Assembly: GCA_903873565.1 (NCBI GenBank)
Contig: CAIQOY010000250.1
Span: 1-15,585 of the forward strand
DNA from: an uncultured Actinomycetes bacterium
Lineage (GTDB): Bacteria; Actinomycetota; Thermoleophilia; Gaiellales; F1-60-MAGs149
Direction of reading: 5' to 3'
DNA: 15,585 bases
Of this stretch, positions 1-7,346 are shown in pieces. The translations under genes were made by a program, and so were the position numbers. Below the pieces are notes generated by a model, which saw only the letters and a program-made list of their open reading frames with translations, was not told the DNA's origin and made no database searches. Every line of letters starts with the position of its first letter. Position 1 is the stretch's first letter.

Positions 1-542
1 CCGTGGCGATCCACTCCGGCATGGAGGGCATGGGGCTCGCCCACCAGCCGAGCGGGGCCGGCGCCCCGACCTTCTACATCGAGTGGCACACCATCGGCTC
101 GGCCTGCTCGATCATGGCCCACCTGATGTCCCTGACCACGCACGGCACGTTCCGGCGGGTCCCGGACCTCAAGGTGCTCCTGATCGAGGGCGGCATCGCC
201 TGGCTGCCCGGGATGATCTGGCGCCACGACACCAACTGGCGCGGCCTGCGCGACGACACCCCCTGGATGGACGAGCCGCCGCTCGAGACGCTCCAGCGCC
301 ACATCCGCTTCGCGACGCAGCCGCTCGAGCACACGGGCGGCAACGACGAGCTGCTCTGGGAGATGCTCGCCGCGGTCGGCGCGCCCGACATCCTCTGCTA
401 CTCGTCCGACTACCCGCACTGGGACGGCGACGAGCCCCGGTGGCTCGAGAACCGCCTGCCCGAGGCGTGGCGGCGGCCGGTCATGCACGACAACGCCGTC
501 GCCTTCTACGGCGCGCGGCTCGACGTCCCCGCGGCCCGATGA
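1..542 (+). CDS. Amidohydrolase (amidohydrolase_2 / ACMSD-like metal-dependent hydrolase), C-terminal part
   Basis: The reading frame is open from the left edge (first full codon at 3) and ends at TGA 540-542, so about 179 residues of what is usually a 330-400 residue protein are visible. The GTG at 3 is probably internal. Visible landmarks of the amidohydrolase_2 TIM barrel are a histidine near the start (VAIHSG), EWHT at about 27-30, LIEGG at 60-64, and near the C-terminus SSDYPHWDGD (about 134-143), whose first Asp is the usual barrel-strand-8 metal/catalytic residue. It ends with the common NAVAFYG helix. Family members hydrolyse C-N bonds or decarboxylate ring-cleavage products in the cytoplasm; the substrate here cannot be told. 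The stop overlaps the start of the Rieske gene (ATGA), so the two are co-translated. This amidohydrolase plus Rieske pairing recurs, to my knowledge, in actinobacterial catabolic loci. Confidence 0.88.
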   Translation, partial: VAIHSGMEGMGLAHQPSGAGAPTFYIEWHTIGSACSIMAHLMSLTTHGTFRRVPDLKVLLIEGGIAWLPGMIWRHDTNWRGLRDDTPWMDEPPLETLQRHIRFATQPLEHTGGNDELLWEMLAAVGAPDILCYSSDYPHWDGDEPRWLENRLPEAWRRPVMHDNAVAFYGARLDVPAAR

Positions 543-895
543 GCGACTGGCACGACGTCGGCGCCGAGGCGGACATCCGGCCCGGTGCACCCGCCATCGC
601 CAGGATCGGCGGCCGCGAGGTCGGCGTGATGCGCGACCCCCGCACCGGCGGGCTGGTCGCCGTGCGCAACCGCTGCCCCCACTCGGGGGCGCGCCTGTGC
701 CTCGGCACGATCGAGCAGCGCATCGAGGGCGAGCCCGGCGGGCGCTACGCGCTCGTCGACCGCACCGTCGTGGTCTGCCCGTGGCACGGCTGGGAGTTCG
801 ACGCCGAGACGGGCGTCTGCCCCGAGGACGAGGCGTACCGCGTGGCCGTCTACCCCGTGCGGGTCGAGGCCGGCCGCGTGCTCGTGCAGGCGTAG
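539..895 (+). CDS. Rieske [2Fe-2S] ferredoxin-like protein
   Basis: This is a small protein of 118 residues starting at ATG 539, which overlaps the upstream stop by 4 bp (ATGA), indicating translational coupling to the amidohydrolase. The cluster ligands are visible: C46-P-H48 and C80-P-W-H83, followed by GWEFD, the classic Rieske pair. The two halves are separated by 31 residues instead of the usual 15-17 because of an inserted hairpin-like segment (about 53-76, containing EGEPGGRYALVDRT). There is no transmembrane segment or oxygenase catalytic domain, so it should be a soluble electron carrier or a regulatory/structural Fe-S subunit. By context it may serve the neighbouring amidohydrolase or an oxygenase encoded further left; that is inference. 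Its TAG stop (893-895) is also the start of a -10-like hexamer for the next gene. Confidence 0.9.
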   Translation: MSDWHDVGAEADIRPGAPAIARIGGREVGVMRDPRTGGLVAVRNRCPHSGARLCLGTIEQRIEGEPGGRYALVDRTVVVCPWHGWEFDAETGVCPEDEAYRVAVYPVRVEAGRVLVQA

Positions 896-898
896 ACT
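893..898 (+). promoter_or_regulatory. -10-like hexamer TAGACT for leaderless CocE-type hydrolase gene
   Basis: TAGACT ends 7 nt before ATG 906, so transcription would begin at or beside the start codon. No Shine-Dalgarno precedes 906. The TAG is the stop codon of the Rieske gene. No convincing -35 hexamer was seen, so the call rests on position and on the same arrangement in four other genes of the window. Confidence 0.5.
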
Positions 899-905
899 CC
901 CCCGG

Positions 906-2939
906 ATGCCGGAGCCCGTCGAAACCCGCCGCGACTTCCCGCGCACGATCGAGGTGCGCTCGCCGGTCTGGATCCCGCTGCCCGACGGCACCCGGCTGCA
1001 CGCGAAGGTCTGGCTGCCCGTCGACGCCGACGAGCGCCCCGTGCCGGCGGTGATCGAGTACGGGCCCTACCGGCTCACCGACGGCACCGTGGCCAGCGAC
1101 GAGCAGGAGATGCGCTGGTTCGCGGGCGAGGGCTACGCCGGCATCCGGATCGACATCCGCGGCACCGGCGAGTCGACGGGGCTCTGCACCGACGAGTACA
1201 CCGAGGCCGAGACGCAGGACGGGGTCGACGCCATCGCGTGGATCGCCGCGCAGCCCTGGTGCACCGGCGCGGTGGGCATCACCGGCTACTCGTGGACCGG
1301 CTTCAACGGCCTGCAGATCGCCGCCCGCCGCCCGCCCGCCCTGAAGGCGATCTCGACGGGCTACTCGACCGACGACCGCTACGCCGACGACGTGCACTAC
1401 CGCGGCGGGATCGTCGACGCCCTCGACATGCTGCACTGGTCGGTCTGCATGCACGCCTGGCAGGCGCGCCCCCCGGTGCCCGCGATCTACGGCGAGGGCT
1501 GGCGCGAGGCCTGGCTCGAGCGGCTCGAGCTCGAGCCCTGGATCGCGCACTGGATGGCGCACCCGACGCGCGACGCCTACTGGCGCCACGGCTCGGCCTG
1601 CGAGGACTTCGCCGAGATCGACGTGCCGACCCTGTGCGTCGCCGGCTGGATCGACGGCTACACGGACTCCGCCTTCCGGGTGCTGGCGGGGGTGCGGGGC
1701 CCGCGCCGCGCGATCGTCGGGCCCTGGGGGCACGTCGACCCGATCCACGGGCCGCCGACGCCGCAGGTCGGGATCCTGTCCGAGCAGACGCGCTGGTGGG
1801 ACCGCTGGCTGAAGGGCGTCGACAACGGGATCGACGCGGAGCCGATGCTGGTGGCCTACCAGCAGGACCCGGTCGCGCCGACGCCGCGCCTCGCCGACCG
1901 CCCCGGCCGCTGGATCGCCGAGGAGGCCTGGCCCTCGCCGCGGATCGAGCCGGTCGCCCTGGCCCTCGGCGACGGCGAGCTCGGCGGCGAGCCCGCCGAC
2001 GAGGGCCTCGTCCTGCGCGTCGGCAGCGTCCAGACGATCGGCCTCGACGGCGGCGCCTGGTGCGCGGACGGCAAGTCCGACGACCTGCCGCTCGACCAGC
2101 GTACCGAGGAGTCGCACTGCCTGTGCTTCACCTCCGCCCCGCTCGAGGACGACCTGCCGATCCTCGGCCATGCCGTCCTGCGCCTGGCCCTGGCCGCCGA
2201 CCGCCCGCGCGCGCACGTGACGGCGCGCCTGAGCGAGGTCGCGCCGGACGGCACCTCGCTGCTCGTGACCCGCGGCCAGCTCAACCTCTGCCATCGGGAT
2301 GGCCACGACGCGCCCGCGCTCGTCGTGCCCGGCGAGGAGATGGCGATCGACCTGCCGCTCGACGCGATCGCCCACCGCTTCCGCAAGGGCAGCCGCCTGC
2401 GGATCGCGATCTCGCCCTGCTACTGGCCGTGGGCCTGGCCCTCGCCCGAGCCGGTCGAGCTCGCGGTGCGACCCGCCGGCTCCGCGCTCGAGCTGCCGGT
2501 GCGGCCCCCGTCGGACCTCGACGACGCGATGCGGCCCCTCGACCCGCCGGCCGAGCCGGAGATCCCGCCGATCGAGCAGGTGCGCCCCTCCTCGGGCGGC
2601 GGCCGCACCCGCACGTACGACCCCGCGACCGGCGTCACCGAGACCACCAGCGACTGGGACATCGGCGGCGCCTGGCGCTTCGAGAACGGGATCCTCTGGG
2701 AGGACTCGTCGCTGACCACGATGCGCATCGCGGACGGCGACCCGCTGTCCGCGGAGGTCGAGGTGCGCAACACCTGCCTCTACGACGACGGCGCTCTCGT
2801 CGTCGACATCGTCGAGGAGAGCCGCATGACCTGCACCGCCGACGCCTTCCTGGTCAGCTGCCGGCTCGCGGTGGCCGAGAACGGGGCGCCCCCGCTCGAC
2901 CGCACGTGGGAGTACCGCTTCCCGCGCGACTTCGCGTAG
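906..2939 (+). CDS. CocE/NonD family serine hydrolase (peptidase S15 fold)
   Basis: This 677-residue alpha/beta hydrolase has the domain order of cocaine esterase, glutaryl-7-ACA acylase and X-Pro dipeptidyl-peptidase. The N-terminal hydrolase domain carries RIDIRGTGES (81-90) after the oxyanion strand and the nucleophile elbow GYSWTG (Ser129). The acid is in GWIDGYTD (Asp250) and the histidine in GPWGHVDP (His276); the 26-residue Asp-His spacing is close to the 28 of cocaine esterase. A C-terminal jelly-roll (PepX_C-like, about 365-530) contains the typical LSEVAPDGTSLLVTRGQL stretch. A further ~110 residue tail (about 560-677) is of unclear role. No signal peptide is visible, so it is probably cytoplasmic, hydrolysing an ester or amide of unknown identity. 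It begins 10 bp after the Rieske gene and probably has its own leaderless promoter in addition to read-through. Confidence 0.92.
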   Translation: MPEPVETRRDFPRTIEVRSPVWIPLPDGTRLHAKVWLPVDADERPVPAVIEYGPYRLTDGTVASDEQEMRWFAGEGYAGIRIDIRGTGESTGLCTDEYTEAETQDGVDAIAWIAAQPWCTGAVGITGYSWTGFNGLQIAARRPPALKAISTGYSTDDRYADDVHYRGGIVDALDMLHWSVCMHAWQARPPVPAIYGEGWREAWLERLELEPWIAHWMAHPTRDAYWRHGSACEDFAEIDVPTLCVAGWIDGYTDSAFRVLAGVRGPRRAIVGPWGHVDPIHGPPTPQVGILSEQTRWWDRWLKGVDNGIDAEPMLVAYQQDPVAPTPRLADRPGRWIAEEAWPSPRIEPVALALGDGELGGEPADEGLVLRVGSVQTIGLDGGAWCADGKSDDLPLDQRTEESHCLCFTSAPLEDDLPILGHAVLRLALAADRPRAHVTARLSEVAPDGTSLLVTRGQLNLCHRDGHDAPALVVPGEEMAIDLPLDAIAHRFRKGSRLRIAISPCYWPWAWPSPEPVELAVRPAGSALELPVRPPSDLDDAMRPLDPPAEPEIPPIEQVRPSSGGGRTRTYDPATGVTETTSDWDIGGAWRFENGILWEDSSLTTMRIADGDPLSAEVEVRNTCLYDDGALVVDIVEESRMTCTADAFLVSCRLAVAENGAPPLDRTWEYRFPRDFA

Positions 2940-2985
2940 GCGGGCCTCCGCAGGGCGCCGTCCTGTTTCAGCCGATCTGCATCTG

Positions 2986-2991
2986 TATATT
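2986..2991 (+). promoter_or_regulatory. Possible -10 element TATATT upstream of the secreted delta-60 repeat gene
   Basis: TATATT is a conspicuous AT-rich hexamer in GC-rich DNA within the 102 bp gap after the CocE gene. The predicted start of transcription (about 2998) would lie just before the hairpin at 3001-3022. The -35 region (CTGTTT near 2963-2968) is weak. Confidence 0.4.
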
Positions 2992-3000
2992 CCCGCCCAC

Positions 3001-3022
3001 CGTCGCCCGGTGACCGGCGACG
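3001..3022 (+). promoter_or_regulatory. Stem-loop between CocE gene and delta-60 repeat gene (5' UTR hairpin or terminator)
   Basis: A perfect 7 bp inverted repeat, CGTCGCC / GGCGACG, encloses an 8 nt loop. It sits after the putative -10 (2986-2991) and 6 bp before the ribosome-binding site (3029-3033) of the gene at 3042. It could stabilise the 5' end of that mRNA or terminate CocE transcription; there is no T-run, so I favour a leader hairpin. Confidence 0.4.
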
Positions 3023-3041
3023 TCGACCGGGAGCTGAGCTG

Positions 3042-4838
3042 ATGGATCCGCAACCATCGCGAATGCGAGGGCGCAGGCCGCTGACGGCGGCGCTCGTCCT
3101 GCTCGCGCTCCTGGCCACCGGACCGGCGGCCTCCGCCCAGACCGCCGGTGCGCTCGACCCGAGCCTCGTCGATCCCTCGATCGGCGGGGACGTCACCTCC
3201 ATCGCGCCCATGGCGGACGGCCGGATCGTCGTCGCCGGGAGCTTCACCGCGGTCGGGTTGACAACGCAGTGGCGCGTGGCGCGCATCGCCATGAACGGAA
3301 CCCCGGACGCGGACTTCGCCAACCCGAACGTCGACAACACGGTCAACGCGGCGGCCCTGCAGCCCGACGGGAAGGTCGTCATCGTCGGGACCTTCTCAAG
3401 CGTCGGCGGCACGGGGGTCAATGGGGTGGCGCGCCTCACCGCGTACGGCACGCGCGACGCGGGATTCGCGAACCCCGGGGCGCTCGGCGGAGCGAACCTG
3501 CTCCGCGCCGTCGCGGTGCAGCCCGACGGGAAGATCCTGATCGCCGGGAACTTCACGAGCGTCGGCGCATCGCCGCGATCACGGATCGCGCGCCTCAACG
3601 CGGACGGCACGCTGGATTCCGGCTTCGGCGATTCCGGCGTCGCGAACTTCGAGGTCCGCGCGATCGCCCTGCAGCCGGACGGCAAGATCATCATCGGCGG
3701 CGACTTCACGACGGTCGGCAGCACGGCGATGTCGGGCGTCGCCCGCCTCAACGCCGACGGGACCCTCGACACCTCCTTCGCCAATCCGGGGATCACGCTC
3801 ACAAGCAGCCTCCCGGTCGTGAACGCCCTCGCCCTGCGCGCGGACGGCAAGATCGTGATCGGCGGGCAGTTCAGCCACGTGGGCGGCTCGCCCTACGCGG
3901 GCGCCGCCCGGCTCAATGCCGACGGCACCCGCGACGCCACGTTCGCGAACCCCCAGATCGACGGCGGCGGCACGGCGGTCAACGCGCTGGCCGTGCAGGC
4001 AAACGGCAAGGTGATCATCGGCGGCAACTTCGCCACCGTGGGCGGGCAGACCTATGGACGCGTGGCCCGGCTCAACGCCGACGGGACGCCCGACACCGGC
4101 TTCGAGAACCCCACCGCGAACTCGTTCGCGAGCTCGATCGCGCTGCAGCCCGACGGCAAGGCGCTGATCGGCGGCAACTTCACGACCATCCGCGGGACGG
4201 CGGCGGGCTACCTGGCCCGCGTGTTCGCCACCTCCCCACAGGCCGCGCCCACCGGCGTCACGGCCACAGCCGGCGACGGCCAGGCGACGGTGAGCTGGAC
4301 GGCGATCCCCGGCGCGATCACCGGCTACACCGCCACGGCGAGCCCCGGCGGGGCGACCTGCTCGACCACGACCGCGACCAGCTGCACCATCACGGGCCTG
4401 GCGAACGGCACCACCTACACCGTCGCGGTCACGGCGGAGAACGCCTTCGGCTCCGGGCCCGCCGCCAGCGCCAGCGCGGTGCTCGCGTCCCGGACCGCTG
4501 CGGCGGCAGCGGCGGCGAAGCCGTCGGTGACCGTGACGGCGCCGAAGGCCAGGGTCACGGCCACGGGGGTCATCGTCACCTCGCAGGTCACGGTGTCCGG
4601 CGCCGGCCGGATCAGCCAGACGGCGACGACGGGCAGGCGGAAGCGCGTCGTGCACTGCCGGGTCACCAAATCCGTCACCGCCGCCGGCACCTACACGCTG
4701 CGCTGCGACCTCGGCGCCAAGGGCCGCACGGCGCTGCGCCTGCGGGCCCTGAAGCTGACGCTGCGCACGGTCTTCACCCCGACCGGCGCGGACGCGCTGA
4801 CGGCCAACCGGTCCATCACCGTCAAGCGGCGGCGCTGA
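3042..4838 (+). CDS. Secreted protein with seven delta-60 repeats and a fibronectin type III domain
   Basis: The protein has 598 residues. The start ATG 3042 is supported by GGGAG at 3029-3033, 8 nt upstream. A signal peptide is clear: basic n-region to RGRR (9-12), hydrophobic core 13-30, and a cleavage site near ASA-Q33. Residues ~51-395 hold seven repeats of 50-55 residues, each with a core like QPDGKIIIGGDFT followed by ARLNADGTLDTSFANPG. These are delta-60 repeats, which are expected to fold as a seven-bladed beta-propeller. A fibronectin type III domain follows (about 401-482; TGVTATAGDGQATVSWT and TGLANGTTYTVAV). An alanine-rich linker (486-492) then leads to a ~100-residue C-terminal domain with two cysteines (539, 555) and a basic end, KRRR. 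No LPxTG or membrane anchor is present, so it is probably exported, perhaps wall-associated. Its function is unknown; binding to a polymer or protein is plausible. Confidence 0.88.
   Translation: MDPQPSRMRGRRPLTAALVLLALLATGPAASAQTAGALDPSLVDPSIGGDVTSIAPMADGRIVVAGSFTAVGLTTQWRVARIAMNGTPDADFANPNVDNTVNAAALQPDGKVVIVGTFSSVGGTGVNGVARLTAYGTRDAGFANPGALGGANLLRAVAVQPDGKILIAGNFTSVGASPRSRIARLNADGTLDSGFGDSGVANFEVRAIALQPDGKIIIGGDFTTVGSTAMSGVARLNADGTLDTSFANPGITLTSSLPVVNALALRADGKIVIGGQFSHVGGSPYAGAARLNADGTRDATFANPQIDGGGTAVNALAVQANGKVIIGGNFATVGGQTYGRVARLNADGTPDTGFENPTANSFASSIALQPDGKALIGGNFTTIRGTAAGYLARVFATSPQAAPTGVTATAGDGQATVSWTAIPGAITGYTATASPGGATCSTTTATSCTITGLANGTTYTVAVTAENAFGSGPAASASAVLASRTAAAAAAAKPSVTVTAPKARVTATGVIVTSQVTVSGAGRISQTATTGRRKRVVHCRVTKSVTAAGTYTLRCDLGAKGRTALRLRALKLTLRTVFTPTGADALTANRSITVKRRR
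3192..4226 (+). repeat. Seven tandem delta-60 (propeller blade) repeats within the CDS
   Basis: The conserved Gly of the DGK/DGR/NGK core falls at residues 60, 110, 163, 214, 269, 322 and 372 of the host protein, giving periods of 50, 53, 51, 55, 53 and 50 residues. The repeats are degenerate at the DNA level (for example repeated CAGCCCGACGGGAAG and GGCGGCAACTTC words), so this is an old protein repeat and not a recent tandem duplication. Confidence 0.85.
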
Positions 4839-4847
4839 CCCGCGTCC

Positions 4848-4876
4848 TTGCGCCATCGGCAGCCGGGGCCTAGGCT
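4848..4876 (+). promoter_or_regulatory. Promoter TTGCGC-N17-TAGGCT for the OsmC-like gene
   Basis: TTGCGC (4848-4853) and TAGGCT (4871-4876) are separated by 17 bp, a standard housekeeping-sigma arrangement. The predicted transcript start at about 4883 leaves a ~20 nt leader carrying the strong ribosome-binding site GAGGAGG (4892-4898), 5 nt before ATG 4904. Confidence 0.6.
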
Positions 4877-4903
4877 CCCGCCACCCAGCGCGAGGAGGAC
4901 GGC

Positions 4904-5491
4904 ATGTCCGAGCAGGAGTTCCCGCCGTACATCGGCATCACCGACGTCACGACGCAGTCGCACGACCAGATGCTGGTCGAGGCCTTCATGGAGGGCCAGC
5001 ACTCGATCATGGCCGACGAGCCCCAGGGCTTCGACATCGGCGACCCGCCGGACCTCGTCGGGCAGTCGCGCGGGTGGACGCCCGTCCACTACCAGCTGGC
5101 CGCGCTCTCGATGTGCACCTCCATCACGATCACCGTGGTGGCGCGCGACCAGGGCTTCGCGTACCGCAACCTGCGCACGGCCGTGCGCTCGCTGATCGAC
5201 ATCCGCGGCTTCTTCTTCGACCTGCACCTGCAGCCGAAGTTCGAGCAGGTCAACTACGACCTCTGGCTCGACACCGACGCAGACGACGCGGCGATCAAGG
5301 CGCTGGCCGACGAGTCGGACCGCCGCTGCCCGCAGCTCGGCCTCTTCCACCTCGCCGAGATCCCGATGCGGATCCGCTGGCTGCGCGAGGGGTCGGGCGA
5401 GTGCGTCTACGAGCAGCGCTTCCACCTCGAGGGCGACGAGGATCCCGAGGATCGGCTGCGGCGCGAGGCCGCGGAGCTCGCGGAGGGCTAG
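4904..5491 (+). CDS. OsmC-like family protein
   Basis: This 195-residue soluble protein starts at ATG 4904 behind GAGGAGG (4892-4898). The middle matches the OsmC/Ohr pattern: HYQLAALSMCTSITITVVA (62-80) with Cys71 at the start of the long central helix, then RNLRTAVR, a beta strand VNYDLWLDT (117-124), and a second helix ending in SDRRCPQLGLF with Cys142. OsmC/Ohr proteins use two such cysteines to reduce organic hydroperoxides, so a peroxidase or thiol-redox role is likely. Unlike typical members (~140 residues), it has a ~55-residue N-terminal segment and a ~50-residue acidic C-terminal tail (ending EDPEDRLRREAAELAEG). The tail includes a third cysteine at 167. It has its own promoter and its stop lies 4 bp from the convergent S9 peptidase stop. 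The family call is from pattern recognition and is moderately secure. Confidence 0.7.
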   Translation: MSEQEFPPYIGITDVTTQSHDQMLVEAFMEGQHSIMADEPQGFDIGDPPDLVGQSRGWTPVHYQLAALSMCTSITITVVARDQGFAYRNLRTAVRSLIDIRGFFFDLHLQPKFEQVNYDLWLDTDADDAAIKALADESDRRCPQLGLFHLAEIPMRIRWLREGSGECVYEQRFHLEGDEDPEDRLRREAAELAEG

Positions 5492-5495
5492 CCGC

Positions 5496-7346
5496 CTACA
5501 TCAGGTGCCAGTCGAGGAAGCGCTCGAGCCGGCGGTAGAAGTCGAGCTGGGGGTCGGCGCGCAGGAAGCCGTGCGCCTCCGTCGGGTAGGTCACGTACTC
5601 GAACGTCTTGCCGCCGAGCCGGCGCAGCTCCGCCACGAGCTGCTCGGACTGGGCCGGGTGGACGCGCTCGTCGAGGAGGCCATGGGCGATCAGGAGCGGC
5701 GCCCGCACCTGCGCGAGGCGGTCGAAGGGCGAGCCCGCGTCGTAGGCCGCGCGGTTCGCGGACGGCGGGCCCATCATCCGCTCGAGGTCCTGGACGCCCT
5801 CGCGGTCGCCCTGCGCCCATGAGGTGCGTATGTCGCAGTCGCCGTACTTGCAGACGCCGAGGCGGAAGCGGTGCTCGGGGTCGTCCGTGACCGACAGGAG
5901 CGCCATGTACGAGCCGTACGAGGCCCCGAAGACGCCGAGCCGGCTCCCGTCCACCCAGTCGAGGCCGGCGAGGAAGTCGGCCGCCGCGAGGCAGTCCTTC
6001 GTGTCGCCGACGCCCCAGTCGCCGTGGTTGAGCCGCTCGAAGTCGCGGCCGTAGGTCGTCGACCCGCGGAAGTTGATCGCGAGCCAGGCGTAGCCCCTGT
6101 CGACGAAGTACTGGGCGTGCCCGTCCCACTCCTCGCCGTAGTACGAGGTGGGGCCGCCGTGCGGGTACAGGATCGCCGGCACCGGGGCGTCCGCCGAGGC
6201 GCCGGCCGGCCGGTACAGGAAGCCGTGGATCTCCGTGCCGTCGAACGAGCGGTAGACGACGTCCTCCGGCTCGACGTGCGGCGCGGCGGTGACCGCCGCG
6301 GGCGCCGGCGCGAGCAGGACCTCGACGTCGCCGTTGGCGTGCACCAGGCGCAGCTCGGACGGGGTCGCGTAGTCGGTGTACTCGGCGACCAGCGCCCCGT
6401 CCCGCGTCCAGCCGGGCGCCGTCCAGGCGCCACCGGTGGCCACGGTCGCCACCTCGCCGGTCGCAGCGTCGACGGTGACGAGGTCGAAGCGCCCGCGCCG
6501 CGCGCGCGAGGCGGCGATGCGCAGCCCGTCGGGCGACCAGGCGAGCCCCGCGAAGTCGCCGGCGTCGGCCGTGAGCTGGCGGGCGTCCGTGCCGTCGGGG
6601 CGGACCAGGTGCACCTCGTTCCAGCCGGAGCGCTCCGAGGTGAAGGCGATCCAGGTGCCGTCCGGCGACCACGCCGGCCCCCGGTCGGCCATGGCCGGCT
6701 CGCCCGAGAGCGTCTGCACCTCCCCGCTGGCCACGTCGACGACGCAGATCTCCATCGCGCGCAGGTCGTCGCGGCGCCAGAAGACGTAGGCCACCGTTGC
6801 GCCATCGGGCGAGACGGCCGCGCCCCACTCGTCGCCCGTCTCGGGGCAGCCCGTGGTCAGCCGCCGCGGGAAGGGGTCCGCGACGTCGACGACGGCCAGG
6901 CGCGTCGTCCTGTCATCCCGCTCGACGCCGATCACGAGCCGGGCGTCGTCGATCCAGACCGGCGACGAGCCCTCGCAGAGCCGGCGCGGCGCGCCACCCG
7001 TCGAAGGCACGACCCAGACGGCGCCCTCGTCGCCGTAGGCCACGGTCCCGCCGTCGGGCGAGAGCACGGGCTGCGTGTCCTCCCAGAAGGGCGCGAGCTG
7101 GCGGCCGGTGGTGAGCCGCCGGGGCGTCGGGTCGTCGACCGACAGCGTCCAGACGTCGGAGGTGTCGCGATCCCAGACGAACACGAGGGTGTCGCCATCG
7201 GCCCCGACGCCGAGGCTGCGCGGCCGCTCCGTCGCCACGACCGCCTCGAGCCGCCAGTGGGGCGGCGGGGGGAGGTCCTTGCGCGGCTGCGCGCGCACGC
7301 CCTCGTGCGCGTCGGTCGCGATCCACATCGGGTCGATCTCACGCAT
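5496..7346 (-). CDS. S9 family prolyl oligopeptidase / acylaminoacyl-peptidase-like hydrolase
   Basis: This 616-residue protein starts at ATG 7346-7344, chosen because GGAGGAGGGG lies about 7 nt upstream and the start overlaps the upstream HDAC-like gene by 8 bp. The N-terminal half (about 40-345) is a TolB/WD-like propeller with repeated SPDG motifs (96-99, 179-182, 227-230, 271-274). The C-terminal half (about 365-616) is the alpha/beta hydrolase domain. It has oxyanion-site HGGP (396-399), nucleophile elbow GASYGS (Ser476), Asp559 in HGLLDERVHP, and His592 in TEAHGF, so the triad is complete. No signal peptide is visible; it should act in the cytoplasm on short peptides, possibly N-acylated ones, with the propeller restricting access. 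The gene is in an operon with the deacetylase-like gene, and its stop (5496-5498) almost abuts the convergent OsmC-like gene. Confidence 0.93.
   Translation of the reverse strand: MREIDPMWIATDAHEGVRAQPRKDLPPPPHWRLEAVVATERPRSLGVGADGDTLVFVWDRDTSDVWTLSVDDPTPRRLTTGRQLAPFWEDTQPVLSPDGGTVAYGDEGAVWVVPSTGGAPRRLCEGSSPVWIDDARLVIGVERDDRTTRLAVVDVADPFPRRLTTGCPETGDEWGAAVSPDGATVAYVFWRRDDLRAMEICVVDVASGEVQTLSGEPAMADRGPAWSPDGTWIAFTSERSGWNEVHLVRPDGTDARQLTADAGDFAGLAWSPDGLRIAASRARRGRFDLVTVDAATGEVATVATGGAWTAPGWTRDGALVAEYTDYATPSELRLVHANGDVEVLLAPAPAAVTAAPHVEPEDVVYRSFDGTEIHGFLYRPAGASADAPVPAILYPHGGPTSYYGEEWDGHAQYFVDRGYAWLAINFRGSTTYGRDFERLNHGDWGVGDTKDCLAAADFLAGLDWVDGSRLGVFGASYGSYMALLSVTDDPEHRFRLGVCKYGDCDIRTSWAQGDREGVQDLERMMGPPSANRAAYDAGSPFDRLAQVRAPLLIAHGLLDERVHPAQSEQLVAELRRLGGKTFEYVTYPTEAHGFLRADPQLDFYRRLERFLDWHLM

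Noticed and set aside
4484..4518. Alanine-coding GCG/GCA run in the delta-60 protein as a microsatellite
   Set aside because: It is a short interdomain linker (residues 486-492) with mixed codons, not a slippage-prone repeat.
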